In this document: piece after piece, positions 61,159-64,000 of the stretch | Layout: every line of letters begins with the position of its first letter | Position numbering within the stretch: the first letter of the stretch is position 1 | Source of the DNA: Babylonia areolata | Lineage: Eukaryota > Mollusca > Gastropoda > Neogastropoda > Buccinidae | Assembly (NCBI RefSeq): GCF_041734735.1 | Contig: NC_134899.1 | Coordinates: 5,953,649-6,017,648 of the forward strand | Reading direction: 5' to 3' | Length of the DNA: 64,000 nucleotides | The notes under the pieces: model-generated | Seen by the model: the letters and a program-made list of their open reading frames with translations, nothing else | Database searches by the model: none | Told to the model about the DNA's origin: nothing | Program-made: the position numbers and the translations under genes

Positions 61159-61718
61159 ACTCACTTGTGTAAACAAAGTGAGTCTATGTTTTAACCTGGT
61201 GTTCGGTTGTGTGTGTGTGTGTGTGTGTGTGTCTGTGGTAAACTTTAACACTGACATTTTCTCTGCAAATACTTTGTCAGTTGACACCAAATTAGGCATA
61301 AAAATAGGAAAAATTAGTTCTTTCCAGTCATCTTGGTTAAAATAATATTGCACTTCTGGGATGGGCACAAAAAAATGAAAAATGAAGCCTAATTATATGC
61401 AAACTGCATTTACTGTAAAATTTATATTTTTTGTATTCTCTAAACTTGGCACTTTGATCTGATATTCTGACCCAACAACAAGAGCAGTCATTATTATCAT
61501 TTTTTGTTCAAACAGGAACTTCTTTTGCTAAGCATGGAAGTTTTATTTATTTTGCAAACGTTTTGGTGCAGACAGTATAAAGGGAAATTACTCTGTAATT
61601 AATGCTAGGGGACATAATTTGCTTTAAACTGACCTTTCTCATCTTAAACATTTCATTTTGAAATTATACTCAATACATAAAAAGCTTGGATTTTTTAAAA
61701 AGTGTATCACAAGTGAGT
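61159..61718. mobile_element. 560-bp element with 11-bp terminal inverted repeats (MITE-like)
   Basis: Perfect inverted termini ACTCACTTGTG (61159-61169) and CACAAGTGAGT (61708-61718) enclose AT-rich non-coding sequence with a GT microsatellite at 61207-61231. I recall this text as a frequent repeat in snail genomes. No transposase. It ends 28 bases from the exon 1 acceptor. Confidence 0.6.
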
Positions 61719-62350
61719 CTTGAAGGCCTTGTCTCTCTTGTTTTTCTTTTAAGAATACAATCTGACTGACTTCATCTTAAAATCTAAGCATTATAGTCCA
61801 CAGCTGTTTGAAACTAAACACAAAACAAACGACACTGAAACAAGATTAAGCAAAGAAACTAGACATGGTAACTATACTGTTTTGTACAATGCACATGATA
61901 TGAAATATAATCATATTTGTTAAATAATCAATACTTCATATTCTAAAATAGCTGTGTTCAGACTACAGGACTTAAAAATTGATAATGCTCCAATTTAAGT
62001 TCAACAGATGACATCACAGACAGTCTACACACAGACACACACTGATATCAATTGATGCCTGAAACACACACAGACACACACACGTATATACACCAAAAGT
62101 GAGCGCACACTTAACACACTTGCGGGCTTCAAGTATCCAGGACAGTGTGTCCCTATACTGTATGTATTCTTATCTAAATGTTTGATCAACTGATGACTCA
62201 CAGTCAAAAAACAATAAATAATAATTCATTCACAATCCATACTTAACAGAACAAAACAAAAATAAATGAAAGAGAGAGAGAGAGACAAAGGTAGGACCCG
62301 CAAAACTCGGCTCCTTGGATTAGTTGACAAGCTGACAAGTAAGAAAGCAA
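61719..62350. other. intron or 5' flank
   Basis: AT-rich; short GA run at 62273-62285. No furry N-terminal exon seen. Confidence 0.6.
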
Positions 62351-62351
62351 G

Positions 62352-63508
62352 CTGACCTGGTTGTGATTGACTTTCAAAAGGCCTTTGACAAAGTCAACCA
62401 CAGCCTTCTGATACACAAACTGTCACACTATATATGGGATCAGGGGCAGGATAAACACAAGGATCGAGAACATGAAAGGCCGACAGCAAGCAGTGGTCAT
62501 AGATGGTCCAAAATCGAGCTTTATCCCATGAGTTCCTGAAGGCTCTGTTCACGGTCCAGTGTTGAATATTCCTCCTATACATCAACGACCTCCCCAGCCA
62601 GATCAACTCCAGTGCCAGACTCTTTGCAAATGACACCATTTCCCAGACCTCTGTCTCATCTGACAATGAGTAACGACCAGTTCAAACTGCAAGAAGATCT
62701 ATGCAGGTTGGCAGTATGGGAAGGCAGCTGGGACATGAGTTTTCATCCAGGGAAGTGTGAATCCTCAGGATGACCAGGCATAAGAAGATGTACAACAGGA
62801 CGTTTTTTACAAACAACCACTGCAGGAAGTTAGCACCACCAAGTACCTTGGCATCACCCTGGCAGCAGACATGTCTTGGAAGCCCCATATCCTCACCATC
62901 ACCAACCAACCAAGCGGGACCCTGGGCTTTCTCAGGAGGACCTTGAAGATAAATGCAATGGGATTGAAGGGCAGGGCTCACAAGATATTCGTCTGACCAG
63001 AACTAGAATATGCATGCTCCATTTGGGACCCTTAAAACAACAAGCACATTATTAGCTTGGAGGTTGCCCAATGCTGAACTGTAAGGTGGGTGTGCCAAAG
63101 GTACAGAAGAACCTCCAGTGTAGATTACATACTGACCAACCTGGCCAACACTACGGAGTAGAAGAAAAAAAGGCATGCCTTACAAACTTCTACAAGTTCC
63201 ATAACAAACTGATCTCAACAGACAGCCAGTATGTTCCATCCCCACTTCCTGGTAGACGTTGAGCCCACCACACCAACTCCCAATCCTACCCTGTCCCCTT
63301 CTGTAGAATGGAGTACTGCAAATACACCTTTCCAATGACAATCCAGGAGTGGAATGTGCTCCCAGATAGTGCAGCTGCTGCACCCTTGGTTGAGACATTC
63401 CAGCACCAAATCTTAACAGAAAGACGTTTTTTCTCACACTGTCACACACTCACAGTGTCCCCCCTTAAGTGTGAAGTGATCTTCAACAAAAGGTGTTCAC
63501 CTCAAAGA
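62352..63508 (+). mobile_element. LINE fragment, reverse transcriptase C-terminal part (CR1/Jockey-like)
   Basis: Plus-strand remnant beginning DLVVIDFQKAFDKVNHSLLI (reverse-transcriptase palm block with the catalytic-motif DF.KAFD), then FLLYINDLPSQINSS, RLFANDTI in place of the usual FADDT catalytic motif, LEYACSIWDP, and finally CKYTFPMTIQEWNVLPDSAA, the typical C-terminal end. Several frame changes and stops; the 5' part is missing. Dead copy, followed by (GA)n. Confidence 0.85.

Positions 63509-63556
<48 letters not shown>
63509..63556. repeat. (GA)n microsatellite
   Basis: About 22 GA units between two LINE pieces. Confidence 0.95.
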
Positions 63557-63559
<3 letters not shown>

Positions 63560-64000
63560 CAAGACAAATTCTTTATTTCGAGGATAATAGATAAGCACTG
63601 GTGTGCTTTTTTACATCCAGTCCCCGCCCTGAATAGGGTCTACACTACACAATATTTAATAACATGAAAGCATGGTGTTAGTAGAGATACACAACAGAGG
63701 GAAAAAATATGCATAAATCAAAACAAAACCACACACACACACACACACACACACACGTGTTTTTTTTAAGGTGGTTGGGCAATGGTGTTGTTTAACTGTT
63801 TCTGGGAGTGAGTTCCATAGGGTGGCGCCTGAGTAAACCAGACTGGATTTGAACAAGTCAATGCTTGGAATTGGGATATGGACTTTGGGGGGATTCCTTG
63901 ATGAATTTACAGAAAATTTGTCTGTTAATGTTGGTGGTGCATTACCTGTCATAATCTTTTGCATCATGATTCCTTTATTGTACTTTAATCTACGAATTAG
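63557..64000 (-). mobile_element. second LINE fragment, 3' end
   Basis: On the minus strand MQKIMTGNAPPTLTDKFSVN then FKSSLVYSGATLWNSLPETV, the usual end of a non-LTR reverse-transcriptase ORF, then a GT run (63730-63756) and a 3' region ending cgaaataaagaatttgtct. Continues past the right edge. Confidence 0.75.
63730..63756. repeat. (CA)n microsatellite
   Basis: About 13 CA units in the 3' region of the second LINE piece. Confidence 0.9.

Noticed and set aside
60877-61368. 163-codon minus-strand frame as a possible furry N-terminus starting at 61368
   Set aside because: Upstream of 61130 it reads into the inverted-repeat element and its GT microsatellite; a clear acceptor at 61131 and furry homology begin only after it.

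Overview
The window is a stretch of animal nuclear DNA, most likely from a caenogastropod snail. It is dominated by one large protein-coding gene read on the minus strand: the single invertebrate furry (FRY) orthologue. Furry is the giant HEAT/armadillo-type scaffold of the NDR/LATS (Tricornered) kinases; relatives are C. elegans SAX-2, fission yeast Mor2 and budding yeast Tao3/Pag1. I read 40 coding exons by matching conserved furry peptides, splice signals and reading phase. They run from about 61130 (N-terminal side) down to 2694 (C-terminal side), carry 5943 coding bases (about 1981 codons), and every junction keeps phase. The start codon lies beyond 61130, probably outside the window. About the last third of the protein lies beyond the left edge. 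I see no second host gene.

The assignment to a gastropod is inference. It rests on the furry sequence, CA/GT-rich introns, and dispersed repeats that I associate from memory with snail genomes: three tRNA-derived SINE families, a motif ending in tatagcgcctatc, and a 560 bp element with CACAAGTGAGT ends.

Layout, left to right: 1-11800 holds exons 40 to 34, a 43 bp array on the acceptor of exon 38, a 55 bp array (8.0-9.5 kb), purine tracts and a LINE tail. 11.8-22.7 kb holds exons 33 to 28 and six large tandem arrays. 24-38 kb holds exons 27 to 20 in longer introns with SINE pieces, AT and CA microsatellites, a candidate 12-nt microexon and a duplicated half-exon. 38.6-54.6 kb holds exons 19 to 6 with a 1.5 kb array and a 2 kb array. 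54.6-61.1 kb holds exons 5 to 1. 61.1-64 kb is upstream intron or flank with a terminal-inverted-repeat element and two LINE fragments.

Three things stand out. First, several long tandem arrays begin exactly at furry splice sites and contain copies of the splice site with the first or last exon bases, so the pre-mRNA carries dozens of decoy acceptors or donors beside the true ones. Second, 15 of 40 donor sites have cytosine at intron position +3 (often GTCAGT), far from the usual GTRAGT. Third, the 5' half of exon 22 has a diverged upstream duplicate with its own acceptor, an open frame, a stop and AATAAA signals, so it could act as an alternative last exon. All coordinates were read by eye; copy numbers are approximate.
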